From Alphaproteobacteria bacterium 65-37 (GTDB lineage: Bacteria > Pseudomonadota > Alphaproteobacteria > Reyranellales > Reyranellaceae), in contig MKRV01000023.1 of the NCBI GenBank assembly GCA_001897995.1, positions 1 to 39,282 of the forward strand: a stretch of DNA of 39,282 nt. The letters run 5' to 3'. Below, piece by piece: positions 1 to 8,637 of this stretch. The translations under genes were made by a program, and so were the position numbers. The notes beneath the pieces are model-generated. The model was not told where the DNA came from and made no database searches. It saw only the letters and a program-made list of their open reading frames with translations. Every line of letters starts with the position of its first letter. Positions within the stretch are counted from its first letter, which is position 1.

Positions 1-783
1 GAGATAGTTGAAGGTATTGCCGAGCTTCTTGCCCATCTCGACGCCGATCTTCTCGTCTTCGTGGCAGAACAGGAAATTGGTCGTGGCGACCTGCTCATTC
101 ACGAAGGCGCCGACCGGCTCGCAACTCTGGATGCGCCGGCGATACTCCTTGATCTTCTTCTCCTGCTCTTCAAAGCCCGCGAAGGAGAGTCCGAGGCTGC
201 CGAGGCCGCGGTCGGCGGCATCGATCTCGGTACCGGGGCTGGTGATGGCAACCCACATCGGCGGGTGCGGCTTCTGGTAGGGCTTGGGCAGGATGGTGCG
301 TTCCGGCATCGACCAGAACTCGCCCTGATAGGAAAAGGTCTCCTGCGTCCACATCTTGGGCAGGCAGCGTACGAACTCGTCCCAGCTCTTCTTGGTCGTG
401 TCCGGATTGGCGCCGAAGCCGCCAAGCTCGGTCCAGGTCGCGGACCGTCCCGTGCCGACATGCAGGCGGCCGCCCGACAGGATGTCGAGCGTGGCGGTGC
501 GTTCGGCGATCTTGATGGGATGATTGAACTCCGGCACGCAGACCACGATGCCGTGCCCGACCTGGATCCGCTTGGTCACCATGGCGCAGGCGGTCAGAAA
601 CAGCTCCGGCGCGGAGCAGTGTGAATACTCTTCCAGGAAATGGTGCTCGACGGCCCAGACATGATCGAAGCCCAACTCGTCGGCAAGCTTCACCTGCTCG
701 AGGCAGTTGTTGTAGACGGTGCGCTCTTTCTCGGGCGTCCAGGGACGCGGAATCGAAATCTCGTAGAACAGGCCGAACTTCAT
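1..783 (-). CDS. LLM-class flavin-dependent oxidoreductase (partial, 3' end outside window)
   Basis: The visible 261 residues are the N-terminal part of a bacterial-luciferase-like monooxygenase, a TIM-barrel enzyme that uses reduced flavin (FMN or F420 type) to oxidise a small organic substrate. It begins MKFGLFYEISIPRPW. It carries the family pattern of an early AVEHHF segment and a later AERTATLDILSGGRLHVGTG segment, where the barrel binds flavin. The ATG is preceded on its own strand by a clear GGGAGGA ribosome site. The reading frame is open to base 1, so the C-terminal part lies outside. It is divergent from the SDR gene with 108 bases between them, and the surrounding catabolic genes suggest a degradative role. 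The substrate cannot be told from sequence. The family call is secure, the function is not. Confidence 0.92.
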   Translation of the reverse strand, partial: MKFGLFYEISIPRPWTPEKERTVYNNCLEQVKLADELGFDHVWAVEHHFLEEYSHCSAPELFLTACAMVTKRIQVGHGIVVCVPEFNHPIKIAERTATLDILSGGRLHVGTGRSATWTELGGFGANPDTTKKSWDEFVRCLPKMWTQETFSYQGEFWSMPERTILPKPYQKPHPPMWVAITSPGTEIDAADRGLGSLGLSFAGFEEQEKKIKEYRRRIQSCEPVGAFVNEQVATTNFLFCHEDEKIGVEMGKKLGNTFNYL

Positions 784-891
784 AGGTCCTCCCGATGCGC
801 TCACTCGACGGGTCTGCTTGCGCTTTTGCGAAACGCTAGGCTTGCCGTGCGGCGCGCGCAACACCACCATGGCATCGGAGGGCGAAACGGA

Positions 892-1770
892 ATGACACGA
901 CTGGCAGGCAAAGTTGCGATCGTAACCGGCGGAGCGAGCGGCATGGGCCGCGCCACCGTGATGCGCTTCCTCGGTGAAGGCGCCAAGGTGATCGTCGCCG
1001 ATCTCAACGAAGCCAACGGACAGGAAACGCTGGCCGTCGCCAAGGCGCAGGGCCATGGCGATGAAGTCGCTTTCGTGCGCTGCGACGTCGCGAAGGAAGC
1101 TGACGTCGCGGCGACGGTGGCTGAAGCCGAGAAGCGTTTCGGCCGGCTCGACATCGCCTATCTCAATGCCGGTGTCGGCGGCGCCTTCGGGCCGATCGCC
1201 GAGACCAGCGTCGAGGATTGGGACTACACCTTCGCCGTGCTCGTGCGATCGGTGTTCCTCGGCATGAAGCACGCCTCGCTGTCGATGAAGAAGCACGGCG
1301 ACGGCGGCGTGATCCTGGTGACCGCCTCGATCGCCGGCATGGTGGGCGGTGGCGGCAGCCATGCCTATTCGGCCTCCAAGGCGGCCTGCATCAGCCTGAT
1401 CGACAATGTCGCGACCGAGCTCGGACCCGACCGCATTCGCGTCGTCGGCATCGCGCCCGGGGTCATCTCGACGCCGCTGGTCCATCGCGGCCGGCCCGAG
1501 AAGTTCGAGACGCAGTTCGGCCGGCAACCCTGGCCCGACCGTGGCGAGCCCGAACATATTGCCGACGTCGCGGCCTTCCTTTGTTCGGACGACGCGCGTT
1601 TCATCACCGGCGAGACGATCAGGGTCGATGGCGGCCTGCTGGGGCAGGGTATCGCCCTGTGGGGTGGTGCCAAGGAATCGATCTTCATGAAGACCGCCGG
1701 CGTCAATCGCGGCACGACCGGCGAGGCCATGGTCGTGCGCAATCTTCAGACTGGAGACACCCGGAAATGA
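892..1770 (+). CDS. SDR-family NAD-dependent oxidoreductase
   Basis: A 292-residue short-chain dehydrogenase/reductase that interconverts a hydroxyl and a keto group using a nicotinamide cofactor in the cytoplasm. The Rossmann motif TGGASGMG lies at residues 12-19. An acidic Asp37 at the end of strand 2 favours NAD(H) over NADP(H). NAG is at 92-94, a serine candidate at 146 (VTAS), and the catalytic Tyr159 and Lys163 are in YSASK. The C-terminal ITGETIRVDGG is the usual SDR ending. I chose the ATG after CGGAGGG (876-882); a longer in-frame extension upstream has no family similarity. Its stop overlaps the next gene's ATG (ATGA), so the two are probably translated together. Such a pair could oxidise a beta-hydroxy amino acid or a product of the aldolase, but that is inference. 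Confidence 0.93.
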   Translation: MTRLAGKVAIVTGGASGMGRATVMRFLGEGAKVIVADLNEANGQETLAVAKAQGHGDEVAFVRCDVAKEADVAATVAEAEKRFGRLDIAYLNAGVGGAFGPIAETSVEDWDYTFAVLVRSVFLGMKHASLSMKKHGDGGVILVTASIAGMVGGGGSHAYSASKAACISLIDNVATELGPDRIRVVGIAPGVISTPLVHRGRPEKFETQFGRQPWPDRGEPEHIADVAAFLCSDDARFITGETIRVDGGLLGQGIALWGGAKESIFMKTAGVNRGTTGEAMVVRNLQTGDTRK

Positions 1771-2912
1771 GCGAAGCGCAACGTCTGCACGGACACCTGA
1801 TCGGCCAGCAGGGCTCGCGCCGCTCGCTGAACACGCCCGCCCTGGTGCTCGACCTCGAGATGCTCGACCGCAACATCGCCGAGATGGCGTCCTTTGCGAA
1901 AGCGCACAATGTGAAGCTCAGGCCGCATTCCAAGACGCACAAGTCGGCCGACATCGCCCGCCGCCAGATGGAGGCCGGTGCGCTCGGTGTGTGCTGCGCC
2001 AAGCTGGGTGAGGCCGAAGCGCTGGGCGAAGCCGGCGTCCAGAGCCTGCACATCACCTCGCCGGTGGTAACGCCGCAGGCGATCGAGCGCCTGATCAAGC
2101 TGAATGGCGAGGTGTCGGATCTCATGGTGGTGGTCGACCACCCGGCCAATGTCGAGGCGCTGGCGACCGCCGCCGCCAAGGCGGGCAAGCCGCTCGCGGT
2201 GATCGTCGACATCGACCCCGGCATTCATCGTACCGGCGTCGCCACGCCCGAAGGTGTCGTCGAGCTGGTGCAGCAGGTGGTGAAGCACAAGTCGCTGAAA
2301 TATGCCGGCGTGCAGTTCTACTGTGGCCGCCATCAGCACATCGTCGACTTCAAGGAACGCAAGGCGTCCATCGAGGAGCGCACGGAGTACCTGAAAGGCA
2401 TCCTGGCCATGCTCGAGGCGGCGAAGCTCAGGCCCGCCATCGTCACCGGCTCAGGCACCGGCACGCACTTTATCGACGCCAAGCTCGGCGTCTTCACGGA
2501 GCTGCAGGTCGGCTCCTACGTCTTCATGGACCACGACTACAACGTCTGCGACCTGCGCGGCCTCGACAAGCCGACCTTCGAGCAGGCGCTGCAGATCGAC
2601 GCTCGCGTGGTCAGCGCCAACAAAGCAGGCATGGCGACGGTCGATGCCGGGCTGAAGGCCATGGCGACTGAGAAGGGCCCGCCGGTGATCCTGAAGGGCG
2701 CCGTCGAAGGGTCGACCACGCGCTTCTCGGGCGACGAGCACCTCGCCGTGATCGCACCTGAAGGCAAGGCAGCACCGGCGTTGGCCGAGCAGGTGATCCT
2801 GACGCCGCCGCACTGCGATCCGACGGTGAACCTCTACGAGAGCTATCACGTGGTTAAGGGCGACACCCTGGTCGACATCTGGCCGGTGACCGGGCGCGGC
2901 AGGTCGCGCTAG
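1767..2912 (+). CDS. DSD1-family PLP enzyme, D-threonine aldolase-like
   Basis: A 381-residue fold-type III PLP enzyme of the alanine-racemase/D-serine-dehydratase/D-threonine-aldolase group. These enzymes act on D-beta-hydroxy amino acids, cleaving them to glycine plus an aldehyde or dehydrating them. The PLP barrel starts near residue 22, with RPHSKTHK at 52-59; Lys56 is the expected Schiff-base lysine. The C-terminal beta domain has PPHCDPT with His349 and Asp351. This H-x-D pair is the divalent-metal site of D-threonine aldolases and D-3-hydroxyaspartate dehydratases, whereas eukaryotic-type D-serine dehydratases use H-x-C (zinc). Aldolase-like chemistry is therefore favoured but unproven. 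The start overlaps the SDR stop by four bases. The stop overlaps the stop of the convergent MFS gene within a single CTAG. Confidence 0.92.
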   Translation: MSEAQRLHGHLIGQQGSRRSLNTPALVLDLEMLDRNIAEMASFAKAHNVKLRPHSKTHKSADIARRQMEAGALGVCCAKLGEAEALGEAGVQSLHITSPVVTPQAIERLIKLNGEVSDLMVVVDHPANVEALATAAAKAGKPLAVIVDIDPGIHRTGVATPEGVVELVQQVVKHKSLKYAGVQFYCGRHQHIVDFKERKASIEERTEYLKGILAMLEAAKLRPAIVTGSGTGTHFIDAKLGVFTELQVGSYVFMDHDYNVCDLRGLDKPTFEQALQIDARVVSANKAGMATVDAGLKAMATEKGPPVILKGAVEGSTTRFSGDEHLAVIAPEGKAAPALAEQVILTPPHCDPTVNLYESYHVVKGDTLVDIWPVTGRGRSR

Positions 2913-4099
2913 GCCCTCGCTCCCTGGGGCTGGCCGACCAGTAGCCCGCCATTCCACGTTCGCGCGAGCAGCAGTAGCGCCACCATGCCGGCGGCGCTGA
3001 CGATGGTCATGCCGAGGAAGGCGCGCTGGCCATACTCCGCATAGAGCAGGCCCGAGAACTGGAAGACCAGTGCCTGGGTGGCGCCGGTGCCGAGCGCATA
3101 ATAGAGGCTCTGGCCGATGGCGGCGCCATGGGCAGGCAAGGCGCGCTGCAGGAAGGCCATGGCGCCGAGATGGCAGGCGGCGAAGGTGCAGGAATGCAGC
3201 GCCTGCAACAGGATCAGTGCCCACAGCTCGGTGGTGAAGGCCATGCCGGTCCAGCGCACCAGGCCGGCGCTCAGCCCGAGCCCGATCAGGCCGCAGACGC
3301 CCAGCCGCTGCAGCAGCCAGCCGCCGAACAGCATCAGGACGATCTCGACCGCCACGCTCTCGGCCCAGAGGAGACTGATGGTGACGTCGTCGATGCCGGC
3401 GCCGCGCCAGGTCAAGGTGCCGAAACTGTAGAGCACCGAGTGGCTGGCCTGACAAAGACCACAGGCGATCAGGAAAAGAAGGAACGCCCGCTGGCGCAGC
3501 AACTCGCCGATGCGAATGGGAGCATGGCCGCGGGCCGCTGCAGCTGCCTTCGGCTCGGCCGCCGGCAGCAGCAACGCGAAGGGCGCCAGGAAAATGATGC
3601 TGGCAAGGCCGACAAAGAGCACCCAGGGCGGACCGTAACGGTCGACGGCGATGCCGCACATGAAGGTGCCGGCGATGAACGCAACCGAGCTCCACATGCG
3701 CACACGTGCATAGTCGAGACCGTGCTTGCGGGTCTCGGTCACCAGCACGCCATCGTAAAGCGGCATGGGCGGTGACCACAGGAAACCCCAGACCATGGTG
3801 ACGACGAAAATCGCCAGGAACGTGGTGGAGAGCTCGTAGGCGCCGATCATGACGACGGCCGCGAGACCCAGGGTCACCATCACGCCGCGCGGACCGCCCA
3901 GTTTGTGGGCGATCCAGCCGACGGAGAGCGTGGCGACGATGGCCACGATCTGGCGCGACATGAAGAGCGTGCCGATCTCGGTGTCGGTGACACCGCGGTC
4001 GCGCAGCCAGACCGGCCAGTAGCTCATGAAGGCGCCGGCCGCAAAGAAGTAGGCGCCGCCATAGGCCGCGAGCCGGAGGCCCGTCAGCCATTTGGACAT
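2909..4099 (-). CDS. MFS transporter (MFS_1-like, HcaT type)
   Basis: A 396-residue inner-membrane carrier with about twelve hydrophobic segments, matching the compact MFS group that includes the 3-phenylpropionate permease HcaT. The N-terminus (GAYFFAAGAFMSYWPVWLRDRG) and the following segment RQIVAIVATLSVGWIAHKLGG, with its basic loop, are typical of this group. It would import an organic acid or similar small molecule by proton symport. The ATG shares one base with the TGA of the upstream CoA-transferase (TGATG), so the two are translationally coupled. The natural reading is uptake by this protein and CoA activation by its partner. The substrate is not readable from sequence. The stop codon overlaps the convergent D-threonine-aldolase-like gene. 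Confidence 0.9.
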   Translation of the reverse strand: MSKWLTGLRLAAYGGAYFFAAGAFMSYWPVWLRDRGVTDTEIGTLFMSRQIVAIVATLSVGWIAHKLGGPRGVMVTLGLAAVVMIGAYELSTTFLAIFVVTMVWGFLWSPPMPLYDGVLVTETRKHGLDYARVRMWSSVAFIAGTFMCGIAVDRYGPPWVLFVGLASIIFLAPFALLLPAAEPKAAAAARGHAPIRIGELLRQRAFLLFLIACGLCQASHSVLYSFGTLTWRGAGIDDVTISLLWAESVAVEIVLMLFGGWLLQRLGVCGLIGLGLSAGLVRWTGMAFTTELWALILLQALHSCTFAACHLGAMAFLQRALPAHGAAIGQSLYYALGTGATQALVFQFSGLLYAEYGQRAFLGMTIVSAAGMVALLLLARTWNGGLLVGQPQGARA

Positions 4100-5223
4100 C
4101 AGATGGCGAACTCGCGCCGGATCGTGTCGCTGTGCTGGCCAAGCGTCGGCACATCGCCCAGCCGCTCGGGTTCGCCGCTGTAGGAGGCCGCCAGCGCCGG
4201 AATGGTGACATCGCCGCCGCTCGACCCGAAGACCGTGCGGCGAAGCTGCGGATGTTTTGACAGATCACTGATTGTGCTGACGCGCGCCCAGGCGATCTGC
4301 GCGGCGTCGAGGCGGGCGGCCAGATTAGCGAAGCTCTGTGCGCCGAAGCTCTCCTGCACGATCGCGTTGGTGGCGTCGCGCCGCGCATTGCGGGCCTTGT
4401 TGGTGGCGTAGTCGGGATCCTTCTCGAGGCCCGGCCGGTCGAGCACGCCGTGGCACAGGCGCTCGAACTCGCGGTCGTTCTGGATCGAGATCAGCACTGG
4501 TACGTCGTCGGCCGTCTGGTAGACGCCGTAGGGCGCGATGAAGGGATGGGTGAGCCCGAGCCGCGGCCATTCGTAGGCGGAATAGTCCATGGCGAGCAGC
4601 GGCACCGCCATCCACTCGGCCATCGACGAAAAGAGCGAGACCGAAATGGCGCGACCCTCGCCGGTCTTCTGCCGCGCCAGCAGCGCTTCCAGCACGGCGG
4701 CATGGGCATACATGCCGGTGCCGATATCGGTTGCCGAAATGCCGACGCGGCCCGGCGCGTGCTCGGTGCCGGTGATCGAGGCGAGCCCACTCTCGGCCTG
4801 GACGAGCAGGTCGTAGGCGCGGCGGTCCTTGTAGGGGCCGTGGTCGCCGTAGCCCGAGACGTCGACGGTGATCAGCTTATTGTGCTGAGTCCGCATTGCG
4901 GCAGAGCCGAAGCCTGCGCGCTCGGCCGCCCCCGGCGCCAGGTTCTGGATCAGCACATCGGCCTTGCCGATGATTCGGTGCAGCAGGGCGAGGTCGGCCT
5001 TCTGCTTGAAGTCGAGGGTGAGGGACTGCTTGCCGCGGTTCAGCCAGACGAAGTAGCTCGACAGTCCGTGCACATAGCCATCGTAGGCGCGGGCGAAGTC
5101 GCCTTCGGGCCGCTCGATCTTGATGACTCGTGCGCCAGCATCCGCCAGGCGAGCCGAGCAATAGGGGGCAGCGACTGCCTGCTCCACACTCACCACCAGC
5201 AGACCGTCCAGCGCTCCAGGCAT
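4099..5223 (-). CDS. CaiB/BaiF family (class III) CoA-transferase
   Basis: A 374-residue class III CoA-transferase that moves CoA between carboxylic acids through an aspartyl-CoA thioester. The N-terminal CoA-binding half contains ADAGARVIKIERPEGD (28-42). The catalytic aspartate is expected at Asp138 in AYDLLVQAESG, following the SGYGDHGPYKDR segment typical of the family. It starts at an ATG behind a GAAGGTGAG-like ribosome site and is coupled to the MFS transporter downstream. It is divergent from a second family member whose start is 97 bases away, so the two may share a control region. They resemble each other only at family level and are not a recent duplication. The acyl substrate is unknown. 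Confidence 0.92.
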   Translation of the reverse strand: MPGALDGLLVVSVEQAVAAPYCSARLADAGARVIKIERPEGDFARAYDGYVHGLSSYFVWLNRGKQSLTLDFKQKADLALLHRIIGKADVLIQNLAPGAAERAGFGSAAMRTQHNKLITVDVSGYGDHGPYKDRRAYDLLVQAESGLASITGTEHAPGRVGISATDIGTGMYAHAAVLEALLARQKTGEGRAISVSLFSSMAEWMAVPLLAMDYSAYEWPRLGLTHPFIAPYGVYQTADDVPVLISIQNDREFERLCHGVLDRPGLEKDPDYATNKARNARRDATNAIVQESFGAQSFANLAARLDAAQIAWARVSTISDLSKHPQLRRTVFGSSGGDVTIPALAASYSGEPERLGDVPTLGQHSDTIRREFAI

Positions 5224-5320
5224 TGCTCACCTTCTCGTTGTTCAGGGCCGGCAACATGCCTCAGCCGGCTCGGGTATGCCATAGTGACGCTTTCGAGAAA
5301 CATGGAACGAGGAAGAGGAA

Positions 5321-6523
5321 ATGCCGGGACCGTTGCAAGGCGTAAGGGTGATCGATCTGACGGCCGTTTTGCTGGGGCCGTTCGCCACGCAGCACCTGGC
5401 CGATATGGGCGCCGACGTGATCAAGGTCGAGCCGCCGGAAGGTGACCTGCTGCGCGCCTCGGGCGGCAGCCTCGGCCGCGACAAGGGCATGGGCCCGATC
5501 TACATGGCGGCCAACCGCAACAAGCGGTCGATCTGCCTCGATCTCAAGAAGCCCGCCGCCGTCGCCGTCCTCAAGGAAATGATCAAGACGGCCGATCTCT
5601 TCATTCACAACAGCCGGCCGCAGGCGATCGAACGGCTGGGCCTGGGCTACGAGGAGCTGAAGAAGATCAACCCCTCGATCGTCTACGCCTATTCGCTGGG
5701 CTATGCGCGCAAGGGGCCCTACGGCCACAAGCCGGCCTTCGACGACCTGGTGCAGGGCGTGAGCGGCGCGGCCTCCTTGCAGAGCCGGGTCGACGGCCAG
5801 CCGCCGCGCTTCATGCCGAGCCTGATCGCCGACAAGACGACCGGCCTTCATCTCTGCATCGCCGTTCTCGGCGCGCTCTATCACCGCAAGGCGACGGGCG
5901 AGGGCCAGATGATCGAGGTGCCGATGCTGGAGACGCTTGCCTCGTTCTGGCTGACCGAGCATCTGTTCGGTGCCACCTGGAAGCCCGAGCGCGCTGCCAT
6001 GGGCTACGACCGCATCATCAACAAGTTCCGTCATCCGTTCCCGACCAAGAACGGCTACATCTGCGCGTTGCCCTACACCGACCAGCACTGGATCGCCTTC
6101 TTCAAGCTCGCCGACCGGCCCGACCTCTGCGAGGAGAAGAAATTCGTCGACCGTATGGAACGCGCCAAGCACTTCAGCGAGCTCTACCAGGTGCTCGATT
6201 CACTGCTGAAGCACCGCACCACCGAGGACTGGCTGGAGATGTTCGACAAAGCCGACATCCCCGCCATGCCGGTGCGCACCCTGGAGGAGCTGATGGACGA
6301 TCCGCACCTCAAGGCCACCGGCTTCTTCACCGAACGCGAGCATCCGACCGAAGGACCGATCACGACCTTCGCGAGTCCGCTCGACTTCGAGAAGACCAAG
6401 GTCGAGTTCCGCCGCCATGCGCCGCGGGTCGGCGGCGACGGCATCGAAGTGCTGCGCGAGGCGGGCCTTGACGAGGGCGCCATCGAAAAGCTCAGGGCCG
6501 AGAAGGCTCTGATCGTTCCGTAG
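5321..6523 (+). CDS. CaiB/BaiF family (class III) CoA-transferase
   Basis: A 400-residue class III CoA-transferase. It begins MPGPLQGVRVIDLT and has the ADMGADVIKVEPPEGD CoA-binding segment at 27-42. The catalytic aspartate is expected at Asp141 in AFDDLVQGVSG, where Phe replaces the common Tyr and a second Asp follows. The region from 200 onward (LGALYHRKATGEGQMIEVPMLET) is also standard. The ribosome site is GAGGAAGAGGAA directly before the ATG. It is divergent from the CoA-transferase at 4099-5223, and only 6 bases separate its stop from the phospholipase-D-like gene. The acyl substrate is unknown; the context is a catabolic gene group. Confidence 0.93.
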   Translation: MPGPLQGVRVIDLTAVLLGPFATQHLADMGADVIKVEPPEGDLLRASGGSLGRDKGMGPIYMAANRNKRSICLDLKKPAAVAVLKEMIKTADLFIHNSRPQAIERLGLGYEELKKINPSIVYAYSLGYARKGPYGHKPAFDDLVQGVSGAASLQSRVDGQPPRFMPSLIADKTTGLHLCIAVLGALYHRKATGEGQMIEVPMLETLASFWLTEHLFGATWKPERAAMGYDRIINKFRHPFPTKNGYICALPYTDQHWIAFFKLADRPDLCEEKKFVDRMERAKHFSELYQVLDSLLKHRTTEDWLEMFDKADIPAMPVRTLEELMDDPHLKATGFFTEREHPTEGPITTFASPLDFEKTKVEFRRHAPRVGGDGIEVLREAGLDEGAIEKLRAEKALIVP

Positions 6524-6529
6524 ACTGGC

Positions 6530-7816
6530 ATGACCGAGGTTGCGTCCGTCGCGTCGAGTGCCTTTCCGGCGCGGCCAGGCAACCTCGTTCGCTTCCTGAT
6601 CGACGGCGAGGCGATCTTCCGGCGCATAGGTGAAGCCGTTGCGTCGGCCCGCCACGGCGTCTGGCTGACCGTCGCCTTCTACGCGGACGATTTCCGCTTT
6701 CCCGACGGTCTTGCGCTGTTCGACGTGCTCGACGCTGCCGTCGCGCGTGGCCTCGACGTGCGCGTCCTCTTCTGGCGGCCCAACCCGGAGAGCAGCGGCT
6801 ATGGTCGGACATTTGCCGGTACGCCGTCCGATCGGGATTTGTTGCGGGCACGAGGCTCGCGCTTCAAGGTCCGGTGGGATCGGGCAAAAGGAGCCTTCTG
6901 TCAGCACCAGAAGAGCTGGATGATCGATGCCGGACATCCCTCGGAGACGGCCTTCGTCGGGGGAGCGAACCTGACGGCCAAGGCGCTGCTGCGGCACGAC
7001 GTCTATGCCGAGATCACGGGGCCGTCGGCGACGGACATCCGCCACAACTTCGTCCAACGATGGAACGACGCCAGCGAGCGGACAGCGCCGGATGGCAATT
7101 GGGCTTGCGATCCTCTCGATGAGTTGCCGATCCTGCAAGCAATGCCGATATCGCAGGGATCGAGCACGGTGCAGGTTCAGCGTACACTCGGTCCTGATAA
7201 GTCGATCCTCGATCAATACAAGCAGGCGATCGATGCGGCTTCCCGCACGATCTATCTCGAGAATCAGGCGATCCCGATACCGGAAGTTGCAGCCCATCTC
7301 GAGGGAGCGCTGCAGCGGGGTGTCGAGGTGATCCTGGTCGTGCCGGCAATTCCGGAGGCCCCTGTCTACGAGGCCCGTCGAGACCCGGCGCGACGTGGAT
7401 TGTTTAATGCGCTGGAGCGGCTGGCGGCGTATCCGAACTTCCTGCTTGCTGGAATGGCGGAGAGCTCGAACGCGGATCGTCGGTTCACCTATGTCCATGC
7501 CAAGGTGATGATCGTAGACGATACCTGGGCGACCGTGGGCTCGTGCAATCTCCACACGTTTTCGCTGACGGGGAACGCCGAAATGAACGCCTCGATCTGG
7601 GATGCTGGCGCCGCCACGGCGTTGCGCTGTGCACTTTTCAGGCGGCAGCTAAACGTAGAAACGGCGTCGCTGCCGGGCCGGGAAGCATTCGCCTTTTTCA
7701 GGAGCGTCGCGCGCGACAACCGGCGCAAGATCGAGACGGTGTCAGGTGGCCTCGAAGGAGCGGCGATCATGCTCCTTCCGACCGCCTATGCACGGGAGCC
7801 CGACGCTCTGCCCTGA
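6530..7816 (+). CDS. Phospholipase D-like protein (cardiolipin-synthase type)
   Basis: A 428-residue protein of the PLD superfamily with two complete HKD catalytic motifs: HQKSWMID at residues 126-133 and HAKVMIVD at 323-330. Each is followed by the usual glycine/serine-asparagine stretch (GGANLT, GSCNLH). Two HKD motifs in one chain with no obvious N-terminal membrane anchor is the layout of ClsB/ClsC-type cardiolipin synthases. These transfer a phosphatidyl group, although other phosphodiesterases share the fold. It starts 6 bases after the CoA-transferase stop without a strong ribosome site, so it may be translated by coupling. The next gene is an FkbM methyltransferase 45 bases downstream. 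The exact substrate (lipid or nucleic acid) is open. Confidence 0.87.
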   Translation: MTEVASVASSAFPARPGNLVRFLIDGEAIFRRIGEAVASARHGVWLTVAFYADDFRFPDGLALFDVLDAAVARGLDVRVLFWRPNPESSGYGRTFAGTPSDRDLLRARGSRFKVRWDRAKGAFCQHQKSWMIDAGHPSETAFVGGANLTAKALLRHDVYAEITGPSATDIRHNFVQRWNDASERTAPDGNWACDPLDELPILQAMPISQGSSTVQVQRTLGPDKSILDQYKQAIDAASRTIYLENQAIPIPEVAAHLEGALQRGVEVILVVPAIPEAPVYEARRDPARRGLFNALERLAAYPNFLLAGMAESSNADRRFTYVHAKVMIVDDTWATVGSCNLHTFSLTGNAEMNASIWDAGAATALRCALFRRQLNVETASLPGREAFAFFRSVARDNRRKIETVSGGLEGAAIMLLPTAYAREPDALP

Positions 7817-7861
7817 CCTGTTTGTTTACGATATGTCGGCCGGCTGATAGCGTCCGCGGCA

Positions 7862-8581
7862 ATGATTGCCGGCTTGATCAAGAAACTGATGGCTTTGACG
7901 CCCTATCGGGTCTCTCGCCATCGCGAGAACCGGTTCGACGCCACGCACAGTTGCCTCTGGCATTTTCGAGAGCTCGGCTACCAGCCGCGTTTGGTCATAG
8001 ATGGCGGAGCCCATCTCGGGACTTTCGCCGACGCAGCGCAGCGCGCCTTTCCCGCGGCGGAGATTCACCTCGTCGAGCCGCAACCGGCCGCCCGTGCGCC
8101 GCTCGAAGCCATGGCCCGACAACGTGGCTGGACCTTCCACGCCTGCGCGCTCGACGATCGGGCCGGCAGCCTGCGGCTCGCTTGCGAGGCGACGCCGAAC
8201 ACAGGTGCCCATGTCACGTTTGCAGAAGAAGACGCGACGGACGTGCCGGCCTCGACGGTCGATACGCTGTTCGGCGCGCACCTTCGCGCCGATTCCCGTG
8301 CCCTGCTGAAGCTCGACCTGCAGGGACACGAGCTGCGGGCGTTGCGCGGCGCTGTGGCCTCCCTGCCGTCGATCGAGCTTGTCCTCGTCGAAGTGTCGTT
8401 CTTTCGCCAGTACCTCGAGCCCAGCATTCCCGAGCTGGTCAATTTCTTCGACGAGCAGGGATTTGATCTTTTCGACGTGGTCGGATTGTCGGGCCGCACC
8501 CGGGACGGCCGCCTGCGGCAGGGCGATTTCGTCTTTGTCAGGCGCGGCACGGTTTTGTCAGCCGATACGGCCTGGGCGTGA
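7862..8581 (+). CDS. FkbM family SAM-dependent methyltransferase
   Basis: A 239-residue methyltransferase. The SAM-binding motif I is LVIDGGAHLGTF (44-55), followed by an acidic end of strand 2 in IHLVEPQP. The later block ALLKLDLQGHELRALRGA and the IELVLVEVSF segment are diagnostic of the FkbM domain. Members O-methylate sugars, polyketides or cell-surface glycans. No glycosyltransferase or polyketide gene is nearby, so the acceptor cannot be guessed. The ribosome site is weak and the start could differ by a few codons. The spacing of 45 bases from the PLD-like gene allows co-transcription. Confidence 0.86.
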   Translation: MIAGLIKKLMALTPYRVSRHRENRFDATHSCLWHFRELGYQPRLVIDGGAHLGTFADAAQRAFPAAEIHLVEPQPAARAPLEAMARQRGWTFHACALDDRAGSLRLACEATPNTGAHVTFAEEDATDVPASTVDTLFGAHLRADSRALLKLDLQGHELRALRGAVASLPSIELVLVEVSFFRQYLEPSIPELVNFFDEQGFDLFDVVGLSGRTRDGRLRQGDFVFVRRGTVLSADTAWA

Positions 8582-8637
8582 TAATCTGGACAGTCTGAAA
8601 CCGCTGCCGATACGCTTCGGCGATGGGAGGACTCGAC

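Noticed and set aside
2451..4388. A 645-residue minus-strand frame across the aldolase-like, MFS and CoA-transferase genes.
   Set aside because: It spans the ends of several real genes in a shifted frame and has low-complexity Arg/His/Gly composition typical of shadows in GC-rich DNA.
5224..5320. A regulatory inverted repeat (two GCCGGC copies) between the divergent CoA-transferase genes.
   Set aside because: Six-base GC palindromes are expected by chance in this base composition, so I do not list it as an operator.
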